Assembly (NCBI GenBank): GCA_913020495.1
Contig: CAJWBJ010000037.1
Coordinates: 1 to 34,946 of the forward strand
Reading direction: 5' to 3'
DNA length: 34,946 bases
Origin: an uncultured Oleiphilus sp.
Lineage (GTDB): Bacteria; Pseudomonadota; Gammaproteobacteria; Pseudomonadales; Oleiphilaceae
Of the stretch, positions 27,769-34,946 are shown one piece after another; the stretch's first letter is position 1; each line of letters starts with the position of its first letter. A model generated the notes under the pieces. The model was given only the letters and a program-made list of their open reading frames with translations, was not told where the DNA came from and did not search any database. The position numbers and the translations under genes were made by a program.

Positions 27769-29325
27769 ATGAATGCAAGTAAGCAAGCTTTTGATCTAGC
27801 GATCATTGGCGGTGGTATCAATGGGACAGGAATTGCGGCTGATGCTGCCGGAAGAAATCTTAAGGTGTTTCTCTGTGAACAGAATGACCTTGGGTCTGGA
27901 ACCTCCTCTTCTAGCAGTAAACTCATCCATGGCGGGTTGCGCTACTTGGAACACTATGAATTTCGCTTAGTCAAAGAAGCACTTGCTGAAAGAGAGGTAC
28001 TTTTAAACAAAGCACCACATCTAGTATCACCGCTTAAGTTCATTATGCCTCACCGTCCCCATTTGCGTCCCGCCTGGATGATACGCTGCGGTTTATTTCT
28101 ATATGACCACCTAACAAAGCGGAACACATTACCAAAAGCCAGAAAAGTAAAACTAGACAGCTACTCCCCCTTTAAAGAAAATATTACCAAAGGTTTTGAA
28201 TATCATGACTGCTGGGTAGATGATGCTAGGCTTGTTGTTACCAATGCAATCGAAGCCCGAAACAAAGGCGCGCAAATAAAAACACAGACAGAATGTAAAT
28301 CTATAAAATACTCTAAAGAGAACAAGTTATGGTCCGTTATTCTCTATAATAAAATAACCTCTAAAGAATATGAAATTACTGCTCGAAACATAGTTAACGC
28401 ATCGGGCCCATGGCTGAACCAGTTTTTAGAGTCCGCCTCGACAGATATAAAACCAGCCCGAAAAATCAGATTAATCAAAGGCAGCCATATAATTGTACCT
28501 CGAGCACGCAACCATGAAGGCGCCTACATACTCCAGAATGAAGATAAACGTGTTGTATTTGTCCTGCCTTACTTAAATGATTTTTCAATTATTGGAACGA
28601 CTGATAAAGAATTTATAGGCAAACCGGAATCAGTTTCCATTGATGAATGGGAAGTAGATTATCTTCTGAATGTATACAACCGCCATTTCAAAACGGCTAT
28701 ATCAAAACCTGACATTGCTTCAAGTTACTCTGGTGTTCGCCCTTTATGTGACGATGAGTCGTCAGACCCTTCTGCAATCACACGAGACTATACACTCGAA
28801 TTACAAAGCCAGAGCCCTGTGAACGCCCTAATTTCAATTTATGGCGGAAAAATAACAACATACCGAAAGCTATCTGAGTCAGTCCTATTAAAACTCAAGC
28901 CTTTTTTGCCTGGCGATATGAAGGAATGGACAGCAGATAGCCCCCTACCCGGCGCAAATAAATTCGGACAAACAATAGAAGAGATCCAATCACTAATTAG
29001 TAACAAGCACCCGTGGCTAGACACTAAACAATTACAACGCTACAGCAAAAGCTATGGACTATCTTGCCTGGATTTCCTTGAAAATAAAACTTTCCCTGAA
29101 GCTCTAGGTATAAATTTTGGGTCTGATTTATACCAAACAGAAGTTGATTACCTGATAGAAAACGAATGGGCTTGCACTGCCGAAGACATCTTATGGAGGA
29201 GAACTAAATTAGGTTTATTTTTAACAGAGCACGAAAGCAAATTAGTTGAAAACTATGTGCAAGAAAAATTAAACTCAAACCTGAAAAATGAAGAACTTAA
29301 CACCTTTGAAAAAATAGCTGTTTAG
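27769..29325 (+). CDS. glpD: Aerobic glycerol-3-phosphate dehydrogenase GlpD
   Basis: A 518-residue FAD-dependent membrane-associated dehydrogenase. The dinucleotide site AIIGGGINGTGIAADAAGR (11-29), EQNDLGSGTSS, SKLIHGGLRYLEHYEF, NASGPWLNQ, and the C-terminal region with SIYGGKITTYR are all present. Reaction: sn-glycerol 3-phosphate to dihydroxyacetone phosphate with electrons to the quinone pool. It follows glpR after 127 bases and likely has its own promoter. Confidence 0.97.
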   Translation: MNASKQAFDLAIIGGGINGTGIAADAAGRNLKVFLCEQNDLGSGTSSSSSKLIHGGLRYLEHYEFRLVKEALAEREVLLNKAPHLVSPLKFIMPHRPHLRPAWMIRCGLFLYDHLTKRNTLPKARKVKLDSYSPFKENITKGFEYHDCWVDDARLVVTNAIEARNKGAQIKTQTECKSIKYSKENKLWSVILYNKITSKEYEITARNIVNASGPWLNQFLESASTDIKPARKIRLIKGSHIIVPRARNHEGAYILQNEDKRVVFVLPYLNDFSIIGTTDKEFIGKPESVSIDEWEVDYLLNVYNRHFKTAISKPDIASSYSGVRPLCDDESSDPSAITRDYTLELQSQSPVNALISIYGGKITTYRKLSESVLLKLKPFLPGDMKEWTADSPLPGANKFGQTIEEIQSLISNKHPWLDTKQLQRYSKSYGLSCLDFLENKTFPEALGINFGSDLYQTEVDYLIENEWACTAEDILWRRTKLGLFLTEHESKLVENYVQEKLNSNLKNEELNTFEKIAV

Positions 29326-29332
29326 TCTTTTT

Positions 29333-29367
29333 CAAGCAAAATACAACATTAGTGTTTTGCTTGTTTT
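29333..29367 (+). terminator. Intrinsic terminator of glpD
   Basis: CAAGCAAAA at 29333-29341 and TTTTGCTTG at 29355-29363 form a perfect 9-base stem, followed by TTTT. It overlaps the last codons of the convergent kinase gene, whose stop lies in the loop. Confidence 0.55.
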
Positions 29368-30875
29368 CGCGGCCATACAAGACTAAATTTTGCTCCGCCC
29401 ATATGACTACGACCCAAAAACGCCTGACCGCCATGCCAGTACAATATACGCCTAACAATGGATAAACCGAGACCATAACCACCAGAACTTCGAGTTCGAC
29501 TGTCATCTAATCGCGCAAAAGGAGTGAAAACGGACTCCCAATCAGATTCAGGGATCCCTGGACCGTCGTCCTCCACATCAATTCGACAAGTTTCAGAATC
29601 AAAAGAACAGACAACGCACACTTTAGAGTTTGCATAACGCGTTGCATTACCAACTAAATTTTGAATAGAGCGATGAATATATCTTGCTTCCACTTCGGAT
29701 ATTTTCCAAACATCGGAGCCTTTCTTATATTCAGAAAAAATACTCATTTCAGGCTTAACACTCCCCTGCTCAGAAACTACTTGCTCGACAATAGCGCTAA
29801 CATCTGCCTCTTGAAATGCCAATATCGGTCCGCCCTGTTCTAAACGGGCATACGTTAATATCTCATCAATTAGCTCATCAAGCTCTTGAATATCCCCATC
29901 AATTCCACGAACCTGCTTGGCAAGCTCTTCCTGTCCGGGACAATCCTCAATCATCTGAACCCCAAATCTAATTCTGGCAACAGGCGTTCTAAGTTCATGC
30001 GATACAGCATGAATCATTTCTTTTTGAACCAACATCAACCTTTGAATGTGGTCTGCCATACTATTGAAAGCTGTTCCCAGCCGACTAATTGAATCTTCAT
30101 CACCTGCTTTACTTACGCGCGCATCAAGCTCACCTCGCGAAATTCTACTTGCAGCTGTTTCTATATTTCTAAGACGGCGCTCCAAACTCTGAATCAACTG
30201 ATAACTTACCAATGCAAACAAACCAAGCATAAATACCAGCAAAAAAAGAAAAATTGGCCAGGAAAAAGAAGAATAAGCAGTTGGAAATATTACTTTAAAC
30301 ACTTGATTATTTTCTAAACGAAAAGCACCTGAAACAGCCCCTTTGGATCTAACAACATGAGTATTTTCAACTTTTAAATTCTGATGTTCAGACTCATCTA
30401 AAACCCTATCTATACCAACATTAAGCTGACCAGCGATATTCTTAATACGAATATTTAATGGCACCTCAGTTGAAGCATTTAACACCTCAACTATAAGCTC
30501 CAAATACAGTCTATAAATTTTAGTGTCATTTAAACTGGATTTGAATTGAAGCAACTCGTCAGAACTACTTAAAGTCCACGCGAGTAATTCATCATCATTA
30601 ATATCAATAACTACCTGTTGAGCAGTTAACCTTGTCATATTGAGGTTAGATAACATTAATTCTTTTTTTGATACTTGAGAGACACCAACTTTCTTGTCTA
30701 CAACAATGTTTGTGTCGTATTTAGCCAAGAAAGACAATGGAGGAGAAACAAATTCCGTCCAATAATGCTCAAACCGCACTTGGTTTGATAACTGAATGAC
30801 TGCAATAGCAAAAAGGCCTAGTACAGAGATCACTGTTACTAGGCCAACTAGAATTTTAACCAATAATTTACTCAA
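29349..30875 (-). CDS. Two-component sensor histidine kinase, RstB-like
   Basis: A 508-residue inner-membrane kinase. The first membrane helix is about 5-29, a periplasmic sensor of about 175 residues follows, and the second helix is about 204-227. HAMP spans about 228-280 and the phospho-acceptor His293 is in HAVSHELRTPVARIRFG. The ATPase domain has the N-box NLVGNATRYA, G1 DDGPGIPE, F-box FTPFARLD and G2 GGYGLGLSIV. The HisKA stretch most resembles RstB, but the protein is longer than E. coli RstB (433), mostly in the periplasmic part. The signal is unknown. It is co-oriented with its regulator 35 bases upstream. Confidence 0.9.
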   Translation of the reverse strand: MSKLLVKILVGLVTVISVLGLFAIAVIQLSNQVRFEHYWTEFVSPPLSFLAKYDTNIVVDKKVGVSQVSKKELMLSNLNMTRLTAQQVVIDINDDELLAWTLSSSDELLQFKSSLNDTKIYRLYLELIVEVLNASTEVPLNIRIKNIAGQLNVGIDRVLDESEHQNLKVENTHVVRSKGAVSGAFRLENNQVFKVIFPTAYSSFSWPIFLFLLVFMLGLFALVSYQLIQSLERRLRNIETAASRISRGELDARVSKAGDEDSISRLGTAFNSMADHIQRLMLVQKEMIHAVSHELRTPVARIRFGVQMIEDCPGQEELAKQVRGIDGDIQELDELIDEILTYARLEQGGPILAFQEADVSAIVEQVVSEQGSVKPEMSIFSEYKKGSDVWKISEVEARYIHRSIQNLVGNATRYANSKVCVVCSFDSETCRIDVEDDGPGIPESDWESVFTPFARLDDSRTRSSGGYGLGLSIVRRILYWHGGQAFLGRSHMGGAKFSLVWPRKQAKH

Positions 30876-30910
30876 AATAGATAACCAAACCTTTACCCTA
30901 AAAGTACCTG

Positions 30911-31657
30911 TTAAGCTTCTTTTACAAACAAGTAACCCTTACTACGAACTGTTTTAATCCGTCTAGGGTGCACAGGGTCATCACCTATTTTAGGCCGAAT
31001 TCGAGAAACACGTACATCAATTGAGCGATCTTGCCCATCATACTCAATACCCCTTAAGGCAGTAAATATCTCCTCACGACTAAGAACTGTTCCAGCATTA
31101 CTCGAAAGTAGCCAAAGCAAATCAAACTCTGCACTCGTTAAGTCGATGCTTTCATCATTCAACCAAGCCTCTCGCATTGAGCTATCAACAGTCAGGTTGT
31201 TAAAGACCAGACGGGTGGAGCCTTTTGAATCTGAACCACTAGCATCACTTTCTACCACATTGCCCGACATTTCTTTAATGCGACGCAATAATGCCCTAAT
31301 TCTGGCAAGCAATACTCTTGGCCTAACAGGTTTAGACATATAATCATCCGCGCCCATCTCTAAACCAAGCACCTGATCGAGATCATCAGTTCTTGCTGTC
31401 AACATCAGTATTGGACCATTATAAGTAGGTCTAACTTTTCGACAAATAGACAAACCATCTTCACCAGGTAACATCAGATCCAATACTACAAGGTCAGGTT
31501 TCTCAGTCAAAATCCTTTCAACAGCATGAGTGCCATTTCCTTCGACGGAAACAACAAGCCCATTACTCTCTAGATATTCTTTTGTAAGATCAGCCAAACG
31601 CTCATCATCTTCGACGATTAATATTCGCCATGCTTCACTATGCTCTTCAACTTCCAT
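30911..31657 (-). CDS. OmpR/PhoB-family response regulator, RstA-like
   Basis: A 248-residue DNA-binding regulator. Receiver: Asp17/Asp18, phospho-acceptor Asp60 in VVLDLMLPGEDG, Thr87 in LMLTART, and Lys109 in YMSKPVRPRVL. A linker with Asp/Ser residues (about 130-148) leads to a winged-helix domain with LTSAEFDLLWLL, SREEIF and DRSIDVRVSRIRPKIGDD. It is first in the unit with the kinase gene downstream. Target genes are unknown. RstA-like by resemblance only. Confidence 0.93.
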   Translation of the reverse strand: MEVEEHSEAWRILIVEDDERLADLTKEYLESNGLVVSVEGNGTHAVERILTEKPDLVVLDLMLPGEDGLSICRKVRPTYNGPILMLTARTDDLDQVLGLEMGADDYMSKPVRPRVLLARIRALLRRIKEMSGNVVESDASGSDSKGSTRLVFNNLTVDSSMREAWLNDESIDLTSAEFDLLWLLSSNAGTVLSREEIFTALRGIEYDGQDRSIDVRVSRIRPKIGDDPVHPRRIKTVRSKGYLFVKEA

Positions 31658-31821
31658 CGGTATTTTCTTATCTTAATATGTGGATTTAAAGAGGTTAGGT
31701 CTTTTAAAATTAAGGACTTAACCTTCAAAAATTACTACGTGTAACATTTAGTATATATGCTGTTTCAAAAAAAACATGAAAATAATGAATGAATTTTAGT
31801 CATTTCGCGTTTTTTGCTTAT

Positions 31822-32283
31822 TTATGTCGTTATTACGGACTCAGATAGCATCTCTTCTTCAGTTGCTTCACGCACTTTAATAATTTCCAAATCAAAGCTT
31901 AAGGTCAAACCAGCCAAGGGATGGTTTGCATCTATCGTTATATCATCACCGTTAACGGCAGTCACTTGAACAACTTTTGCTTCACCACCGGTGTTTGTCT
32001 GAAATTTCATACCCACTACTACTTGCTCTACACCGTCAAAAACACTGCGAGGGACAACTGTCACCAAGTCCGTATCTGGAACCCCGTAAGCAAGTTGAGG
32101 TGGGATAATTGCTTCTATCTTATCACCAGCCAAGCGCCCCTTTACTGCATCCTGAATTCCTTGTATTGTCTTTTTACAGCCCTGCATAAATACCATAGGC
32201 ACCCCACCCTCAGAAGTATCAACCACAACGCCTTCAGTATTTTTAAGCCAATAATTTAGAGAGTACACCATCTTAACTGCCAT
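31822..32283 (-). CDS. SlyD-like FKBP-type peptidyl-prolyl isomerase
   Basis: A 153-residue FKBP with an inserted IF chaperone domain. The FKBP core has VYSLNYWLKNTEGVVVDTS, IQGIQDAVKGRLAGDK, and C-terminal HPLAGLTLSFDLEII, the conserved NHPLAG.L.F block. The insert runs from about VVPRSVF to VNGDDITID. Compared with E. coli SlyD (196 residues) the His/Cys-rich metal-binding tail is missing, so a role in nickel delivery is unlikely. Some usual active-site positions differ (VFMQGCKKTI in place of a GxGxLIxG-type segment). Confidence 0.88.
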   Translation of the reverse strand: MAVKMVYSLNYWLKNTEGVVVDTSEGGVPMVFMQGCKKTIQGIQDAVKGRLAGDKIEAIIPPQLAYGVPDTDLVTVVPRSVFDGVEQVVVGMKFQTNTGGEAKVVQVTAVNGDDITIDANHPLAGLTLSFDLEIIKVREATEEEMLSESVITT

Positions 32284-32320
32284 TATTTTTTCCTAAGCTT
32301 CCAACAATATTAAAACCTGA

Positions 32321-33451
32321 TTATGCAGAACGGCTTTCAAGCCAATCACTACTTATTCTCCACGTATTCTCAGGCGCACGACTACCCGCAAAAACACCCG
32401 CATGTCCACCAGGTACCACACAAAACTCTTTATCTTCAGATGAAACTATATCCAATACTTTCCTTGCAGCACTAACACTCACTAAATTGTCAGAATCTCC
32501 AGAAAAAGCAAGAATAGCGCATTGAATTGCTTTAAATTCAGCCTTTGAACTACCAATTTTCATATTCCCGCTAGCAATTTTATTATTTAGCATCATATGT
32601 ACAGCCATATCTTTAATCGTCTCACCTGGGTAGTCGGCCATATCATCAAACCACTTGCTCATTGTTAAGCTTTCTTTGAGGTACTCTCGATCCCAGAGAT
32701 TAAGAAACTTATCAAAAGAGTTAATCACCAAGCCCATTGGATTTGTAAGCTTAAACATTAATGACGAAGTCCAACCAGGTACATGAAAATAACGGGCAGG
32801 CAAATCCAAAAGTGAAACATTCAGAATACTGGAAATTGTTTGGGCTGGACGATAAATTGCTGATAATACCTTCCCTGCTACACCGCTTTGATGCATATCA
32901 ACAGGGCTAGCGACAGTTATAAGGTTTCGAACAGACTGATCACCAGATGTAGCTAAGTACATTAAGGCAATTAACCCGCCCATACAGTATGAAAAAACTG
33001 AAACCTCTTCACTACCACTATCTTCTTTAACACTACTAACAACCTGAGGCATCCACTCCAATACATACGTCTCGAGTGATAAATCTGTGTGATCAGCGGT
33101 TACATCACCCCAGTCGACCAAATAAACATCGTATCCCAGCGCTAAAAAGTATCGAACAATACTTCGATGCGGCATCAAGTCGAAAATCATCGAAGTTGCG
33201 GCCAAGGGTGGTACCAATAATAGAGGAACCTTGTGTTTTCTATTTTCTACCCTTATCTTCTCCCCTGAAATTTCTATCTCTGTTTCATCTAATGCATGAT
33301 AATGACGTACTGACATAATCCTATCAGAGTAGATTTCATCATAATCACTCAAATTAGAAATAATAAAATTCTCCGAAAAAGCGTATTGCTCTACACCGTT
33401 AAGTACAGACCAAAATATTTTTTCGGCAAAACCAAACTTTTTCTTTTTCAT
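32321..33451 (-). CDS. PhaC-like alpha/beta hydrolase with cysteine nucleophile
   Basis: About 376 residues from the ATG at 33451, which has AAGAG eight bases upstream; an in-frame GTG at 33475 has no Shine-Dalgarno sequence. The fold matches polyhydroxyalkanoate synthases: VPPLAATSMIFDL, YDVYLVDWGD, nucleophile elbow SYCMGGLIAL with Cys at about 156, catalytic Asp in FSGDSDNLV at about 321, and His in PGGHAGVFAGSRA at about 350. The elbow is SxCxGG, where PhaC usually has GxCxGG. Length fits class III PhaC, but no phaE, phaA, phaB or phasin gene is near. It may be a PHA synthase or a related acyltransferase/hydrolase. Confidence 0.8.
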   Translation of the reverse strand: MKKKKFGFAEKIFWSVLNGVEQYAFSENFIISNLSDYDEIYSDRIMSVRHYHALDETEIEISGEKIRVENRKHKVPLLLVPPLAATSMIFDLMPHRSIVRYFLALGYDVYLVDWGDVTADHTDLSLETYVLEWMPQVVSSVKEDSGSEEVSVFSYCMGGLIALMYLATSGDQSVRNLITVASPVDMHQSGVAGKVLSAIYRPAQTISSILNVSLLDLPARYFHVPGWTSSLMFKLTNPMGLVINSFDKFLNLWDREYLKESLTMSKWFDDMADYPGETIKDMAVHMMLNNKIASGNMKIGSSKAEFKAIQCAILAFSGDSDNLVSVSAARKVLDIVSSEDKEFCVVPGGHAGVFAGSRAPENTWRISSDWLESRSA

Positions 33452-33500
33452 ATTAATGACTCTTGATGAATACACCTACAATAATAGCTCAGCAGTAAAT

Positions 33501-33531
33501 AAAAAAAACCCAGCGATTGCTGGGTTTTTTT
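33501..33531. terminator. Bidirectional-type intrinsic terminator between oadB and the PhaC-like gene
   Basis: CCCAGC (33509-33514), loop GATT, GCTGGG (33519-33524), with eight A's on the left and seven T's on the right. On the minus strand it ends transcription of oadB before the PhaC-like gene. Confidence 0.88.
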
Positions 33532-33555
33532 GGATTATAGAGTTCCCAAAACGGG

Positions 33556-34887
33556 TTAACCACCCAAGAACTTAATCATCACCCCAGCAGCAACAGCTGA
33601 ACCAATTACACCAGCAACGTTAGGACCCATTGCGTGCATCAATAAAAAGTTATGAGGGTTCGCATCCAAACCAACTTTATTTGACACACGAGCAGCCATC
33701 GGTACAGCAGATACTCCAGCCGAACCAATCAGCGGATTAATCTTATGCTTGCTAAACAGGTTCATGAATTTAGCCATTAAAACACCTGTCGCAGTACCTA
33801 TAGCAAACGCAGCCATACCTAAAACAAGAATACCTAATGTTTGCAAATCTAAAAATTTCTCAGCACTAAGCTTAGAACCAACAGACAAACCTAAAAAGAT
33901 GGTTACGATGTTAATTAGTGCATTCTGAGCAGTATCAGAAAGTCGCTCAACGACACCAGACTCTTTCATAAGGTTACCAAAGCAAAACATCCCTAAAAGA
34001 GGTGCAGCATCAGGTAAACATAAAGCCACCAAAACCAAAACAGCAATCGGGAATAGTATTTTTTCAAGCTGCCCAACCGTTCTTAATTGCACCATCGTGA
34101 TTTTACGTTCTGCTTCAGTCGTCAAGGCATTCATAATAGGCGGTTGAATTACAGGCACTAAAGCCATATAAGAATAAGCTGCAACCGCTATCGCACCTAA
34201 TAGGTGTGGAGCAAGTACACTTGATACAAAGATAGAGGTTGGTCCATCAGCACCACCAATAATACCAATTGTCGCAGCTTCTTCAATTGTAAATGCCATA
34301 CCATCTATACCAAAACTGGTTAGAAAAGCAGCACCTAAAACCGTACTAAAAATACCAAACTGCGCAGCAGCACCAAGCAAAATAGTTTTTGGGTTAGCAA
34401 GCATAGGACCGAAGTCCGTCATTGCACCAACACCCATAAATATTAATAATGGGCCAACACCACTTGCAATAACAACATTGTAAAAGTTAGCAAGCATACC
34501 ATTAGAGTAGCCGCTATCAGACGCAATGTTATTCACCGCTGCCAACGTAGCACTATCAGAATGCTTATAAGCATCTTTAAGCGCATACAAAGTTTCTTGA
34601 GTAATTTGTTGCCCAACCTGATACGGCACTTCCATAGCAGAAGCCAACGCAGCAATTACTTCCGGCTTTTGAAAATGAATAGCATTTTCTACAGCAGACA
34701 ATGCTAACCCTGCTTCAGGTATATTCGCTAAAATACCACCAAAGCCAATAGGTATCAGAAGTAAAGGCTCAAAGCCTTTCTTGATAGCCAAGAACAATAG
34801 AAACAAACAAACGACAATCATCGCGGCCTGCCCTACTGTAAGATTATATAGACCACTACCGGTCCAGAGATTAAGTATATTCTCCAT
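33556..34887 (-). CDS. oadB: Sodium-translocating oxaloacetate decarboxylase subunit beta
   Basis: A 443-residue, many-helix membrane protein. It matches the long Salmonella/Klebsiella-type Oad[23 protein letters not shown] (39-60), then a loop of about 55 residues, then [26 protein letters not shown] (211-220) carries Asp214, equivalent to the sodium/proton-coupling aspartate. [16 protein letters not shown] and the C-terminal [24 protein letters not shown] are conserved. Role: couples carboxybiotin decarboxylation on OadA to sodium export. It starts 17 bases after oadA. Confidence 0.96.
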   Translation of the reverse strand: MENILNLWTGSGLYNLTVGQAAMIVVCLFLLFLAIKKGFEPLLLIPIGFGGILANIPEAGLALSAVENAIHFQKPEVIAALASAMEVPYQVGQQITQETLYALKDAYKHSDSATLAAVNNIASDSGYSNGMLANFYNVVIASGVGPLLIFMGVGAMTDFGPMLANPKTILLGAAAQFGIFSTVLGAAFLTSFGIDGMAFTIEEAATIGIIGGADGPTSIFVSSVLAPHLLGAIAVAAYSYMALVPVIQPPIMNALTTEAERKITMVQLRTVGQLEKILFPIAVLVLVALCLPDAAPLLGMFCFGNLMKESGVVERLSDTAQNALINIVTIFLGLSVGSKLSAEKFLDLQTLGILVLGMAAFAIGTATGVLMAKFMNLFSKHKINPLIGSAGVSAVPMAARVSNKVGLDANPHNFLLMHAMGPNVAGVIGSAVAAGVMIKFLGG

Positions 34888-34904
34888 GAATCGTAAACCT
34901 TAGG

Positions 34905-34946
34905 TTATAGAGTCAATAACGTGTCGCCGACAGAGACAGAGTCACC
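34905..34946 (-). CDS. oadA: Oxaloacetate decarboxylase subunit alpha, C-terminal end (partial)
   Basis: Reading minus from the window edge gives GDSVSVGDTLLTL then TAA at 34907-34905. This is the end of a biotinyl (lipoyl-like) domain, as in OadA ('G..V..GDTLLT'). Only 13 codons are present. Its position 17 bases upstream of oadB is the usual oadGAB order, with oadG expected further upstream outside the window. Confidence 0.8.
   Translation of the reverse strand, partial: GDSVSVGDTLLTL

Noticed and set aside
34500-34720. Extra ~55-residue loop in OadB as a novel insertion
   Set aside because: The Salmonella/Klebsiella-type OadB has the same loop, so it is the known long form of the family.
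1-34946. CRISPR array, insertion sequence, prophage or defence island
   Set aside because: No regularly spaced repeats, transposase, integrase, phage structural or restriction genes are present; gene content is core metabolism and translation.

Overview
The window reads as an ordinary core-genome stretch of an AT-rich gammaproteobacterium, most likely a marine Oceanospirillales-type organism. Supporting signs are the fused RlmKL methyltransferase, ribosome modulation factor (RMF), a monothiol GrxD, an RstAB-type two-component pair, the gene order proA-nadD-rsfS-rlmH, and a sodium-pumping oxaloacetate decarboxylase. The lineage call is inference from gene content; no phylogenetic marker was compared. 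I see no insertion sequence, prophage, CRISPR array, toxin-antitoxin pair or defence island, and no convincing new multi-gene system. The points of interest are small and local.

Layout. Positions 1-2594 (minus strand): proA, nadD, rsfS and the 5' part of rlmH (proline synthesis, NAD synthesis, ribosome silencing, 23S methylation). Positions 2830-5475 (plus): cysD-cysN ATP sulfurylase. CysN carries a C-terminal extension that looks like an APS kinase domain without its P-loop. Positions 5589-8556 (plus): a YejK/NdpA nucleoid protein, the tRNA hydroxylase TrhO, and two overlapping small lipoproteins of the Bor type. Positions 8576-11775 (minus): trmH, a MAPEG membrane protein, a DUF1820 protein, and a response-regulator/TPR protein. 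Positions 11927-13258 (plus): a small protein resembling a degenerate DEDD exonuclease, then an orphan outer-membrane beta-barrel.

Positions 13311-19665: rlmKL (minus), rmf (plus), pyrD (minus) and uvrB (minus). Two gene-free stretches lie here. 15516-15886 is the shared rlmKL/rmf upstream region. 17205-17646 is AT-rich and holds an inverted pair of DnaA boxes and a 14-base palindrome. Positions 19861-25176: an AspC-type aminotransferase, tRNA-Asn with a well-formed promoter, grxD (minus), argD, argF and an orphan Fbp-type ABC ATPase. Positions 25198-29325: the glycerol regulon, with glpK (minus) divergent from glpR and glpD (plus) and a twin-palindrome operator candidate in front of glpD. 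Positions 29349-34946 (all minus): an RstB/RstA-like pair, a short SlyD-like FKBP isomerase, a PhaC-like cysteine hydrolase, oadB, and the last 13 codons of oadA.

Functional links. The arg genes share a pathway and orientation. glpK, glpR and glpD form a catabolic unit: kinase, repressor and dehydrogenase. cysD and cysN encode one enzyme. oadA and oadB belong to one membrane complex. Several start codons were moved from the longest reading frame on the basis of Shine-Dalgarno placement and family length: yejK, the barrel protein, aspC (TTG), grxD, argD and the PhaC-like gene.
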